NCBI RefSeq assembly: GCF_020509005.1
Contig: NC_063013.1
Span: 4,464,001-4,528,000 of the forward strand
Length of the DNA stretch: 64,000 nucleotides
Reading direction: 5' to 3'
Source of the DNA: Fulvia fulva
Taxonomy: Eukaryota; Ascomycota; Dothideomycetes; Mycosphaerellales; Mycosphaerellaceae
Translations under genes and position numbers: made by a program
The notes under the pieces: generated by a model
The model's database searches: none
The model's input: the letters and a program-made list of their open reading frames with translations, nothing else
Told to the model about the DNA's origin: nothing
Shown: positions 46,251 through 56,465 of the stretch, piece after piece
Numbering within the stretch: the stretch's first letter is position 1
Layout of the letters: each line of letters begins with the position of its first letter

Positions 46251-47706
46251 TCATGACCGCCTCTTTGCGGCAGCTCTCGTCTCCACACCAGCCGAGCTCA
46301 TTGGCTTCCCATTCAGCATGACCTGCGGCTTCGTTGTCTCGCCATTCTCCTTCACAGCGTCTGCGTAGCTCTTTCCTTCATCAATCTCATCTTCCTCCTC
46401 CTCATTATCACTTCGCTCATCCTTCTCTTCGCCGGTCGAAAGCACTCGCCACAGAATTCTGAGGATCAGGATGAACCAGAAAATGTTCACTGCCTGCAGC
46501 GCCGCAAGCAGAGGAAATGTGATGACTTGCGAGATCCAGCACTTGTATTGTTGTGTATCCCAGTTGAGCTCGTAAGGACCGATCGTCTTGAACTCACCTC
46601 CTGGTAGGAGCGACTTGAGGATCCGGAGGTTCAAGTAGTGTCGCAAGTAAGCCCAGATAACCATGAACATGGTGAAGTAGGGAGCTGTAATAGACGAGTC
46701 GATGTAGTTGAGGATTTTCGATGTCTACGCAGCAAGTCAGTTGAGTCTTTACAGTCGTGTTTGTTGGACGTACCGCCAAAAAGAAGTCCGAGATGTCGTG
46801 CGTGATGTACACAGCAATGCCCATGTACGTAAAGTGGAAACGGTAGCTCAACCCAATCAACGACAGAGTGATGATGTGGTGCAGCACAAGCTCCTTGAAG
46901 TCCTTTCGTGGCTTCTCCAGCTGCAACATCAGCACAATACCTTGCTGTGCCCAGTACGAAGCCTGAAGGAGGTAGTACGCCTTGAAGACAGCCTCGTGCG
47001 ACCTGTGCGGGAATCCCTCGTACATGCCCGCAGTATTGAAGTACCACACGGGCGTCCTACTCATGACATACAGTCCAAACGGCCCAAATATGCCAAAGTA
47101 GATTGCGGTGTAGAACTGTTCCATGAAGCGGCTCTGCTTTCCCCTGGCCCTGATCCCATACCAAAGCGCGATGGGTCGGATCATTCGCTGCATCAGGAAC
47201 TCGCGCGTGAAGGACAGGACAACCGTGTAGAAGGCGACAAACGCAAAGTCCAGCTTGCCCTTGCCATACTGCGTGACGTTTCCGATCTCTGCGGGGAGCG
47301 GGTTCGTCCGTTCGTGCAGTGGAGGGTTCGCGTAGGAGAGGAAGATGGCATGGTGGAGAGGGTTATGTTCGCCTGGACTGACAAAGTAGGCGCCGAGGAT
47401 GATGAGCACCAGAACCAGAGGGTTGACCCAGGTGTGCTTCAAAGACATGCGCTTCCATCTGTTGAACAAGCTCTTTGCTTTCTTGCGCTTTCCTCCTCCC
47501 CGTGTGTATTTGGTTGGTACAGACTGCTGGCTCTGCAGGGACGTTGCTATCGAGTTGCCGCCAGTGTCTCCGCGTGGATCTGCTCCCAGGTTGGAGCTCT
47601 TTCTGGGCCGTCGCGTGCTCCCGTTCGTGTTGTTTGAGCTGGGTACCGCGGCAAATGCCTGTTGCGGAAGGTCGGGAAATGCCTCGGGTTTGGATCGCGA
47701 CGACAT
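46251..47706 (-). CDS. Ceramide synthase (LAG1/LAC1 family, TLC domain)
   Basis: N-acylates sphingoid bases in the ER membrane. Two exons: 46774-47706 and 46251-46724, with an intron at 46725-46773 (donor gtacgt, acceptor gcgtag); the junction FFLA/TSKILNY is in frame. The product is 468 residues, a normal size. The N-terminal ~90 residues are Ser/Arg-rich and cytosolic. A hydrophobic segment (WVNPLVLVLIILGAYFV) follows, and then the TLC domain with the Lag1 motif near 275-310: LVLHHIITLSLIGLSYRFHF through ITHDISDFF, containing the paired His and Asp residues needed for catalysis. Later membrane segments include FPLLAALQAVNIFWFILILR. The C-terminus is acidic and then ends AAAKRRS, without a KKxx signal. 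Adjacent genes are unrelated. Confidence 0.93.
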
Positions 47707-48271
47707 GTTGGTGGTAAGGAGTGACTGGAAGTGAAGGAGAGCTGATCTGCTTGGAGCAGAGGAGGAGGAAGTACTTGAGTGTAAGCAGGACGATCCTCAC
47801 AGCCAAGCCAAGGATACTGTTACAGAGCAATTGAACGTTTTGGTTACAGGGGTTGCTGCGATTCTGATGATGTCAGATCATCTTCATCTTCCTTCAAACA
47901 ACATGAACATGACCATCAAACATGAAACACATTTGCGGCAGCGCAGTGCCCAGTAGGACTCCTGATGGGTATCGCCCTTTCCGTTGCTATCCACCTGTAC
48001 GCATGTTGCAGCGGAATCCATTGCTGGATCATCCAGGTCGTGGATGATTGTTCACACTACATATGCTTCCTCAAGTGTCGGAGACCTACCTCTCCGCTCC
48101 ATGCCATCTGCAAGGACGAGTCATGCGCCAGTGCCCTTCTCTCTATACGGTACTGGAAGAATGTGACGGATCTCCACGAGTATGATATACGGACGTTGCG
48201 ATACAGTCCTCGACCGGAACACACAGGCGCTGGAACAATGTTCCAATGTCCTGCAGGATATCCTCTAATGA
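47707..48271. other. Intergenic, no supported gene
   Basis: 565 bp between two minus-strand genes. It should include the ceramide synthase promoter and 5' UTR and the bicupin 3' UTR. Only short random frames are seen. Confidence 0.4.
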
Positions 48272-49421
48272 TTACTGATGAACACTAAATCCATGCTCTG
48301 CTCTCAATCCATCAAGAGCACCATGATCAGCTCTATCCGCCTTCTCCGGAGGTATAGGTGCAGAATACGGCTTGCCGATCTTCATCAATAGCTCAACCAG
48401 GCCCTTTCCACTCGAGAAGGAATAAAACTTTGCGAACCTCGATCGGAGTCGAATGTTGAGCTCAACTCCGGCAGGCACGTAGATTAGCTCGCCGGCGTGT
48501 AAGAAGGATGGTGTTGACGATCCAATAGTGAACTCGACTGCACCTTCGACGACCTGGAACGCGTGATGTGTGCTGTCGAACTTCAATTTCCGGCCCTCGT
48601 TGAAGAGGTCGTGTTCGTGGTGGTGGGAGGATCCTTCGATGCTGCCAATCACGAACTTGCCATTCGACTCCGCAGTGGCAATGAGTGGCCGAACCACTGT
48701 GCCGCCAGCCAAGTACGCAGGTCCGCTGCCACTCTTCAGAAAGTACGGCTCCAGCTTCCCGGGCAGCGTATTCTCACCCTCCTCCCAAGGCTGCGGTCCA
48801 AACTGCTTGAGATGAGGCTGAGGCACCATATCAAACTTCTCCGCCGCAGCCTTCAACTTCGGAATCAGTGCCTCAAACACATTCCTTTGATCATCCAGTG
48901 GCCACGCCGGTCCATTGTACGGCTCTCCAATGAACCTGAAGAACTCCTCCCACCCGCCGGGAACAATCAGTCCAACCATCTCAGAATGATTCCCCAGAAT
49001 TTGATACTGATGCACAGTCCCCTACGCATCGTCAATATCCATATCGTCGAGATCACAAGTCAGAGGGAACAGAGACACTTACCGGTGGGACACTAGCGAA
49101 ATCTCCAGCCTCACAAGTCCTACACTTGTCATTCGCCCACACATTCACCTTGCCCTTCAAACACAGAAACACATCATGTGCCTCCCGATGGTAATGGAAC
49201 CCAATAGGATCACTCTGGCTCCCACTGCTCCCTACCACTGCGAACGCATTCTCGCTCTCCTTGCCCGTCACCAGTAGCCTCGTCGCAGACTTTGAGAGTG
49301 GAATGTATATAATCTCGCCATCTTGCGTAGAAATAACGTATGGAATTCCAGGCTTGCCAGGCGGGAGGTCTGTTGCTTTCAGGAGGGAGTGGGTGCCGTT
49401 TGTGCCGTTTGTGCTAGCCAT
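48272..49421 (-). CDS. Quercetin 2,3-dioxygenase-like bicupin
   Basis: Two exons, 49083-49421 and 48272-49021, with an intron at 49022-49082 (donor gtaagt, acceptor gcgtag). The junction SVPP/GTVHQYQ restores the cupin motif. 362 residues. Cupin 1 metal-site candidates are His76 and His78 (FHYH) and His117 (TVHQYQ); the usual Glu of the HxH(x)4E motif is Asp83. A second cupin follows around residues 240-330 (STHHAFQVVEGAVEFTIG, GELIYVPAGVEL). Family members with this layout are quercetinase-like dioxygenases that open flavonols, but no secretion signal is present, unlike Aspergillus quercetinase. The substrate is therefore uncertain. An SSHHHEHDLF loop precedes cupin 2. Confidence 0.85.
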
Positions 49422-49997
49422 CGTACAGCGTTCGTGAGTAGTGTTGATAATAACGCGTAAGACAGAGACGTGCTACAAAGGTCGCCATCACTGAAGCAGG
49501 GTCGCGACCACCAATATATCGGTTCCGAGTGGACGAGTCCAGGAGGCAAAGGGCAAGGTGGAAGGGCCTCGGATGACATCGTGCCGGAGCCCTGAGACGC
49601 TAGACTAGCATACACGATGGAGAAACCTTGTTTGACGTCTGGGCCATGTGTCGGCAGATGTTGCTTGCCGATGGTATGCGTGTGGGATATCTCCGAGCGG
49701 GCTGTGCTGGCTCGGTCGAGGTGGCTTCGATGCCTTTTGAGGAGCCGCTGTATGGGATCGTCTGTGGAGGTCTTACGGAGACGGCATCGAAAGACATCCG
49801 GGCAGATCAGTCCAAGGGTCGTGTCTTGTTGGCTGGGAGAGACGAAAGCCTGGTAGGTCACGATGCTCGTAAATTCATGCTCGCTCGTGGGAGCTCTCAT
49901 CTATACAACCCGGCCTCTCTCTCAGCCTTTCAAACGTGTGGTATACCCTATCACCATCTCGGTCGCCATATTAAAAGTACAACGACCAATACAACTC
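49422..49997. other. Intergenic, no supported gene
   Basis: 576 bp, the promoter of the bicupin gene and the 3' UTR of the WD40 gene. Overlapping short frames on both strands show no motif. Confidence 0.4.
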
Positions 49998-52900
49998 TCA
50001 CGAAGCAGGATTCCCACACTTCATACAAACCAACCTCATGCCCCCATCCTTCTCTTTCCTACCCGAGAAGCTCAAACTACCACACCTTGAGCACTTCATC
50101 TCAACTTCTTCCCTTGCGTCATCGAACTCCTCAACACTACTATGTTCATCGCTGAGTTCCGAGACATAGGAAGGGATCTTATGCAGATTTGGCTGCACTG
50201 CAAGGTGATCGCCATCTTTCGCACTTCCATCCCGAGAGTCGTGCGGGACGTTGCCGTGTTCATGCTCCTGAGCCATGTTGTGGATACGCTCGGCATGGTT
50301 CTTCCATACATCTGTATCCCAAAACATGTACGACCGGCCGCCTTGCAGGTTGAGGGCGTTGTCTTTCTCTTCACTATCCTTGTGTATGGAAGATCGGGGC
50401 GAGTCCGGCGAACCGTGCTGTGCGCCAGCTACAGCATCTCTCTTGATTGGCGAGGGCGATCTCACCAGAGAGTCAGCTGCTAGAGGATGTGATGATCGTA
50501 CACTGGAGGCCTTGGCGGGTGGGTATGTGTTGGCTGACCTCCCACGTTGATCAAGCGATTTTCGTGGTGACATACTACGACTCGTGTCTTTGGAATATCC
50601 ATTTCTACTCTCAGCGATGCTAGGCGTGCTGGCAATGCCTTGTCGCCAGGACAGTATCCGATCGGAAGGAGCTTGAGGGGAGATTGAGCTGCGCGAAGTA
50701 TCCCTAAGATTCTTTTCGCTTCTCCTGGTAGCGACGGAGGCGTTGCGACTTGCTTTGCTGCCGCGCTTAGAGAACAGCGAAGCCTTGTCAGCATCGTCAC
50801 GGTTTCGCTTCGCCCATGCACAGTCCTGGCGAAAGACTTTGATCTTGCCGGCATAATCAGCAGTCACAATGATGTTGCCTTCTTTGTGCGCAGTACGAGC
50901 AACGTATGCCGGTGTCTCCTTCGGACGCTCGAACTTGCCTTCGAGATCTGCCGGCGTTGCTTGTATGCTGCCTCGTTCGCTACCATACAGAGTCGGCGGT
51001 CGGGTTGAGGCTTGTGATTCTGCTCGTTCGGCATGGCTGAGTAGTGTGATTGGCGGCGGGTTGCAAAGGTCGTACAACGGATCCTCGGATTTGCTGAGAT
51101 GTTGCCGTGTCTTGGTCGGCGCGATGCAGACCGCCGTTGTTATTGAGTCGTGCGCGTCGAAAGTCTCCATGGGTGTCCTGTCGCGCTTCTCGCCAGACGA
51201 CTGATGCAGACTCCAGATGTAGGCCTTCCGGTCTTCGCTTCCACATACAACGTATCTCCCATCATCACTGAACATCGCTCGAATCTGGCTGAAATTGTTC
51301 TCATTGCCTTTGAACTTAAGCTCAAGACTTTTGTCGCGAAAGTTGTACAGCCGCACTCGAGAGTCGTTGCTCGTGATAAGTACTTTAATATCGCCACTGG
51401 GTCCATACTGAGCCTGGATGCCAGTGATCTTGCTGCCTTTGGCATTCTGTCCTCTTGTCGATCTTACATGTATCTGCGTCTGGTACTTTAAGCCTTCGGT
51501 TTCGTAGAACATACAAAGTCCACTTAGGCATCCTGCCATTGCGAATTTGCCGTCTGGTGTAAAAGCGACTGCGGTAATCATATCCGGTATTTGTGCCGCA
51601 TAGGCCACACTTTTGTCGGGTATACTCCACAGTCGTAGTCTGGAGTCTAGAGAGCCTGCCAGAAAGAAGCGATCGTCCTTGGGGTGGAAACAAATTGAAG
51701 GCACGAAATCATTGTGCTTGAATGTGCAAAGGCACTCTGATCGGCTGACGTGCCATAACCGCACGGTCTTATCCATCGATGAGGACAGCAGAAAGTTGTT
51801 CTTGCTCCAACTAAGGTCCAGAATCGTTGATGCATGGCCTTCGTATTCCCGTAGCGGTTGACTCTGAAAGACTGGTGCGCTCAGATGTTGCGCATGGGCA
51901 TCGATGCCGTTTGCTTGACTTTCATTTGACTCTTGCCTTTCGTGCTTTTGTCTGTCCTCCGAGCTACCCAACACTGCCCACACTCTGACAATCATGTCCG
52001 CGCCCGCAGCTGCAAGATACTTCCCGTCTCTACTGAACTCCATTGCCCATATAGGATTGCCCTCGTTCGGGTTGGCCGAGTTCCTTCTCTGCAGCTTGTT
52101 CGCGCTGCCTCTTCGCTCCATTCGGGGGCCTTTGTTGGGGTCCAGTTCTTGCGCCAGGAACAGTCGATCGAAGTCGCGATCCTTCTTGTACTTTCCTCGG
52201 ACTTTGATGTAGGCCGGTGGTTGTGGATGACGTGGCTGGAAGCCCATGTTGTCTACCTTCTGCGTGAACAGCTCTGCATCGTTGCCCTCAGGTCGTTCTT
52301 CGCTCGTGCTGGCCTCATCGTCCATGGCGTCTTCTTCAACATCCTTCTTTTTCGAGCCACCCATGAGCCGACTTATGAACGAGACAGCCTTCACTCCTTT
52401 CCTCAAGTCCTTGTTCGTAGGCGCAGTGCTCTCCAAAGGGTCTGTTCGAGACAACACGTTCTGGACTGGCGGCGTAGGACGTTGCTCTCGTTGTTGCTGC
52501 TTATCTTCCCTTTGCGCATTGCCGCCATCTGACGTTCGCGGTCGAGGAGAACCATTCGCGGGTATGTTGAGAGGAGTGTTAGTACGCCTAAAGATATGCT
52601 GTTGTGGCAACGCAGTCAGCATCGGAACTCGCTTGGTCGTATCTCAGGATGATATCAGCAGGTGGAGGGAGGATGCGTACTTGCGATAAGGGATCGATTA
52701 CGGGTTGCTGCGCTGCTGCTTCCTGTTTGCCATGGGTGTCTTGGATGGATGCACCGCCTGCAGCTGGTGCAGCGCTGTTGTTTGACGACAGAGTCCTGAT
52801 CAGTCGGCCTGGCGATGGCCACGCGCTCGTCTGCGAGTCTGTCCGCCCTGCTACCGGTATCAGCGTCGTACATTCCACAGCGTGGCCCGTCCTCCCACGA

Positions 52901-53084
52901 GTCCTGATTGCAGTGCTGGCCTACCATGCGAACTCTTGTTTCCCGTCGCAGGACGCCCTGTCGCAAATCGCGCGTTGAGGTCTCCATGGCTCGATTCCTT
53001 GATGGGCGACTGTGCTGGCGATGGAAGCTGGTTGTGGTTGGTGGGCTCCGTGAGCGTGATCGCAGGAAGATCTGCCATGTCCAT
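49998..53084 (-). CDS. WD40-repeat protein of the WDR44/Dgr2 type
   Basis: Three exons: 52925-53084, 52681-52850 and 49998-52598. Introns are 52851-52924 (gtaggc...gctgat...ggtag) and 52599-52680 (gtacgc...ctgac...aacag). Phases fit and give 976 residues starting MDMADLPAITLTEP. N-terminal ~290 residues are disordered and Ser/Pro-rich, with a DPLSQ/HIFRRTNTP junction. The WD40 propeller covers about 290-610 (IWAMEFSRDGKYLAAAGAD, LRLWSIPDKSVAY) and ends with DYAGKIKVFRQD near 700. A long Ser-rich region follows, and a small CX2C...CX2C zinc-ribbon-like end (CSRCG and CMKCG). Yeast Dgr2/YMR102C and animal WDR44 (a Rab11 effector) share this arrangement; molecular role here is unproven. Confidence 0.85.
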
Positions 53085-53843
53085 GTCCGCACAGTCCCTC
53101 CGGCCAGTTTCACATGGTCCTTATAAGCTCTCGTACAGCGCTCCAACCACCACGGGCATTCCCTCTCCAAGACCACCCTCCTCCAATAGCTCTGCAAGAC
53201 TGCACCCGCTTGCGCAAGAATCGCGAGTCGCAGCCCGGAACTTGGCAGAGTTCAGATTGCTGCCAGAAAAGTTGTACGATTCCAACACCAACAGACCAAG
53301 GGCGTCCGTGCTGAACGAGATGGTTAAAGATGTAGATAGGTGTACTGCAGGGAGCCTGGAGCCCCAGAGCGTGTACTGGCAAGGAGAAGCTGGAAGTCTT
53401 GCAGAGCAGCGTGCAATTGCATGCGCGACATCCTCCCAGTCCCCGAAGGAGCGACCAACGTCATTCTCGTCCGCGCGATTCCATCTTCGTGACCATGCCC
53501 GACAGTCTGGCCCACGCGAGACACTAATGTATGTCGCACATGGTGCTCGTTCTCACTGCGAACGACGGACACGAGCATGCATGGCAGGGGTGAAAGATCG
53601 ATACCTGCAGAATGTTGTCGTTGTTCAGCCAGCCAAGCGAAAGGCACATCTTTGAGTTTACTTCCTATGCAATTGTTCACATCTGGTACAGGCTATCTTC
53701 TGCTGCGTCTATCCACGCATCTTTGTTCCTTGCCGTCAATCTGAGAAGCGAGGAAGGTATCTTAGTCTCCCAAACACGATGCCTCATAACGCCGTTCCCA
53801 TGCCCATGTCCATCATATTCAACGCCAGTGCCGTGTACATCAT
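53085..53843. other. Intergenic: WD40 gene promoter/5' UTR and RNR small subunit 3' UTR
   Basis: 759 bp. Long frames exist on both strands (for instance 52882-53655 on +), but they overlap the WD40 exons antisense and carry no motif. Confidence 0.4.
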
Positions 53844-55226
53844 CTAAAAATCTTCGTCAAAAGCAAAATCGCCGTTCATTACAGGCGCTTCCACTGGTGC
53901 GCCAGTCGAGTCCTTCTTGTCTTTTTGCTTCTTGTAACCCTCCATGACACCGGCCTTCTGGTACTCGCCGACACGCTTCTCGAAGAAGTTGGTCTTGCCG
54001 CCTAGCGAGATGTTCTCCATGAAGTCGAATGGGTTGGTTGCGTTGTAGAACTTCTTGTTGCCAAGTGCCAACAGTAGTCGATCGGCCACGAACTCGATGT
54101 ATTGTGACATGAGGCCAGCGTTCATGCCGAGAAGCTTGCACGGAAGTGCATCTGTCAGGAATTCTTGCTCGATGGCAACAGCTTCGACGATGATGCTCTG
54201 CACGAGTGCCTGGTCTGGCTTGTTCTTCAAGTGCGAGAACAAAAGGCAGGCGAAGTCCGTGTGCATGCCCTCATCACGGGAGATGAGCTCGTTCGAGAAT
54301 GTAAGACCGGCCATGAGACCACGCTTCTTCAGCCAGAAGATGGCGGCGAAAGAGCCAGAGAAGAAGATACCCTCTACTGCGGCGAATGCGATCAGGCGAA
54401 GGGCGAAAGTGGAGTTCTTGTCCGAGATCCATCGCAACGCCCAGTCGGCCTTCTTACGGATGCATGGGATGTTGTCGATGGCATTGAACAGGTAAGTCCG
54501 CTGCTTTGGCTCGCTGATATATGTGTCGATGAGGAGGGAGTATGTTTCGGAGTGGATGTTCTCCATCATGATCTGGAAACCGTAGAAGCATCGTGCCTCG
54601 GGGATTTGGACCTCAGAGCTAAAGCGCTCGACAAGGTTCTCATTGACAATGCCATCGGAAGCTGCGAAAAAGGCGAGGACGTGTGAGATGAAGAAGCGCT
54701 CGTCGTCATTGAGTCGCTTGTTCCAGTCGTGAAGGTCTTTGGACAGATCAATCTCCTCAGCAGTCCAGAATGATGCTTCGGCCTTCTTGTACATTTGCCA
54801 TATCTGCATCGAAGTGTCAGCGCGTGATTCGTGCACGCAATTTACGCGTCTCGGCGCGTTGCCTGAAACGCGAACATACCTCGTGGTACTTGATTGGGAA
54901 CAGCACGAACCGCCCTGGGTTCTCTTGTAGTATGGGTTCTACAGCCTCCTCTTCCTTGATGCCTTCTGCCACCGTAGGCTTCGCTGCAACAACTGGCTCG
55001 ACGATGTCTGGAATGCCCTTGATCGGGACAGCGACCTCGTCCGACGCGTATCGCTCGTCCATGTTCTCCTTGTTGGCCTCGGACTGCAGACCCAGCTTCT
55101 TGACGGGCGACTCCATGTGGAAACCCTCGAGGGCAGAGGCAGCCTGCAAATTCGAGTTAGCGATGTCGAGGTCGTGGCGAGAACGTCATCCCGAACCTTC
55201 TTTGAGGGCGTTGTGTCGACGCTCAT
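53844..55226 (-). CDS. RNR2: Ribonucleoside-diphosphate reductase small subunit (R2)
   Basis: Provides the diiron-tyrosyl radical for ribonucleotide reduction, partner of the R1 large subunit; makes dNTPs. Three exons: 55197-55226, 54880-55143 and 53844-54803. Introns are 55144-55196 (gttcgg...ctaac...ttgcag) and 54804-54879 (gtatgt...gctgac...atgcag). 417 residues, as expected. Visible motifs are [16 protein letters not shown] (first Asp/Glu iron ligands), [15 protein letters not shown] with the radical Tyr, [15 protein letters not shown], and the R1-docking tail FAFDEDF. The 30-base first exon encodes [10 protein letters not shown]. An MCB-like ACGCGT lies about 150 bp upstream, in keeping with S-phase control known for fungal RNR genes. 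Confidence 0.96.
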
Positions 55227-55654
55227 GATGTGTGGTGCTATGTATGCTGCGATTGATGCAAGTGAAGAAGCTGGGCAATGGCGGCGGCAAAGTCGAGGGC
55301 GTAAAAGGGTGGTGATGATGTGTGTAGAAACAAAGAAGACGTGCAGGTAAAGTACATGTAGGTGCCCGAAAGAACGCGTCTCAGCTAGCGTTGTTTTGGC
55401 ACGTCGCGTCTGCCTTTCGCGTTCCCTGATCCCAGCCACCTGCATTGGCATTTCCAGCGTAAGATGGAGGGGACCGGGCGTGGCTGCACAGAACTGTCTA
55501 CTGAAGGCCACTTCGTTCCTGATGTTCCTTCTGCGCAGGAGCAAAGATCCAAAAGACGGTCAAAGCACATTGTTGGCGGGTCTGTTCGTCATCGACAAAG
55601 AAATCCATGACATTGTTGCATTGTTTGAACATACATTACTGACGTAGCTATACA
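55227..55654. other. Divergent spacer between RNR2 and the thioesterase gene
   Basis: 428 bp shared by two genes transcribed away from each other. It holds the MCB-like hexamer at 55374-55379. No gene is supported here. Confidence 0.4.
55374..55379. promoter_or_regulatory. MCB-like element upstream of RNR2
   Basis: ACGCGT sits 148 bp upstream of the RNR2 start codon. MBF-type factors bind this hexamer in yeasts and control ribonucleotide reductase genes at G1/S. A single palindromic hexamer can occur by chance, so the function is inferred from position only. Confidence 0.4.
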
Positions 55655-56188
55655 ATGGCCAACACTTACAACAACGCTTCCTCCCTCGCTGACGAGATGA
55701 CGAAGGTCCTGCTCCACGGCGAAGCCACTTCATCCCCTATATCAATCACAGCTAACATGTCTTGCTACCCGGCTAGACATCGGCGAAATCGTTCACGCAG
55801 AGAAGATCTCAGACGCCATGTGCAAAGCAACCTTCCCATGGGCACTCTACACACTGGAGCTACATCAGCGTTCTTCGAATGTGCCACGACGTGGGCGTTG
55901 TATCCGATCGCAAAGCCGGGTTTCTGGAAGAGTCTGCGGATCTGTAGGACGATTGCGTCTACTTATTTGAGGCCGGCTGTGCAGGGAGAGGTGCTGTTGA
56001 TGGAGTGTGAGGTGAGTGTCTTGTGGTGATCACTGCGCATGTCGAGCTCTCACTGATGCTGGTAGACTGTGCATGTTGGCAAGCGGATAGCGTTGTTGAG
56101 GGCGACGATGAAGCGAGAGAGGGACGGTGTGGCCTTGGTAACATGTGAGCACAACAAGTACAATGTGGATGCCGACATGAAGCTATAA
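55655..56188 (+). pseudogene. PaaI-type (hotdog) acyl-CoA thioesterase with a broken frame
   Basis: The hotdog core is clear: MGTLHTGATSAFFECATTW, then YPIAKPGFWKSL, then TYLRPAVQGEVLLMECE. An intron (56012-56065, gtgagt...ggtag) leads to TVHVGKRIALLRATMKRERDG and VTCEHNKYNVDADMKL-stop at 56188. The MGTLHTGA segment corresponds to the active-site helix of PaaI-like thioesterases. Upstream, coding-like sequence IGEIVHAEKISDAMC (about 55,765-55,825) is in a different frame from MGTLH (55,838 on), with no intron consensus between them. The first codons (MANTYNNASSLADEMTK, from 55655) are in the same frame as the core. So there is a probable frameshift near 55,825-55,838, or an intron I failed to see. 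Confidence 0.7.
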
Positions 56189-56465
56189 TGCTACATCGCC
56201 CGCGCCTTCTAGTCCAGTACAACTACCTCACCAGTCTTGGCAGCTGGTATAAGTGAAGAGCATTTAGCGCTGTACCACGAGACAGCTGGCTTCGCAAGGT
56301 AAAGCATCCTCTCTGTCCTTCCGGTACTTGTCATCCGACGGTGCCCAGCTCAATGTGCCTCAATCCTCATACTTCAGAAGTGTTGGTGGATGCACAACGG
56401 GCAAAGCGTCCTGGTCGAAGTATGCTGTGCTTGCCGACTTCTGCTGCTTGCACATCTGCTGTAGC

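Noticed and set aside
52882..53655. 257-codon plus-strand frame
   Set aside because: It overlaps exons 1 and 2 of the WD40 gene antisense, has no motif, and the spliced minus-strand model explains the sequence better.
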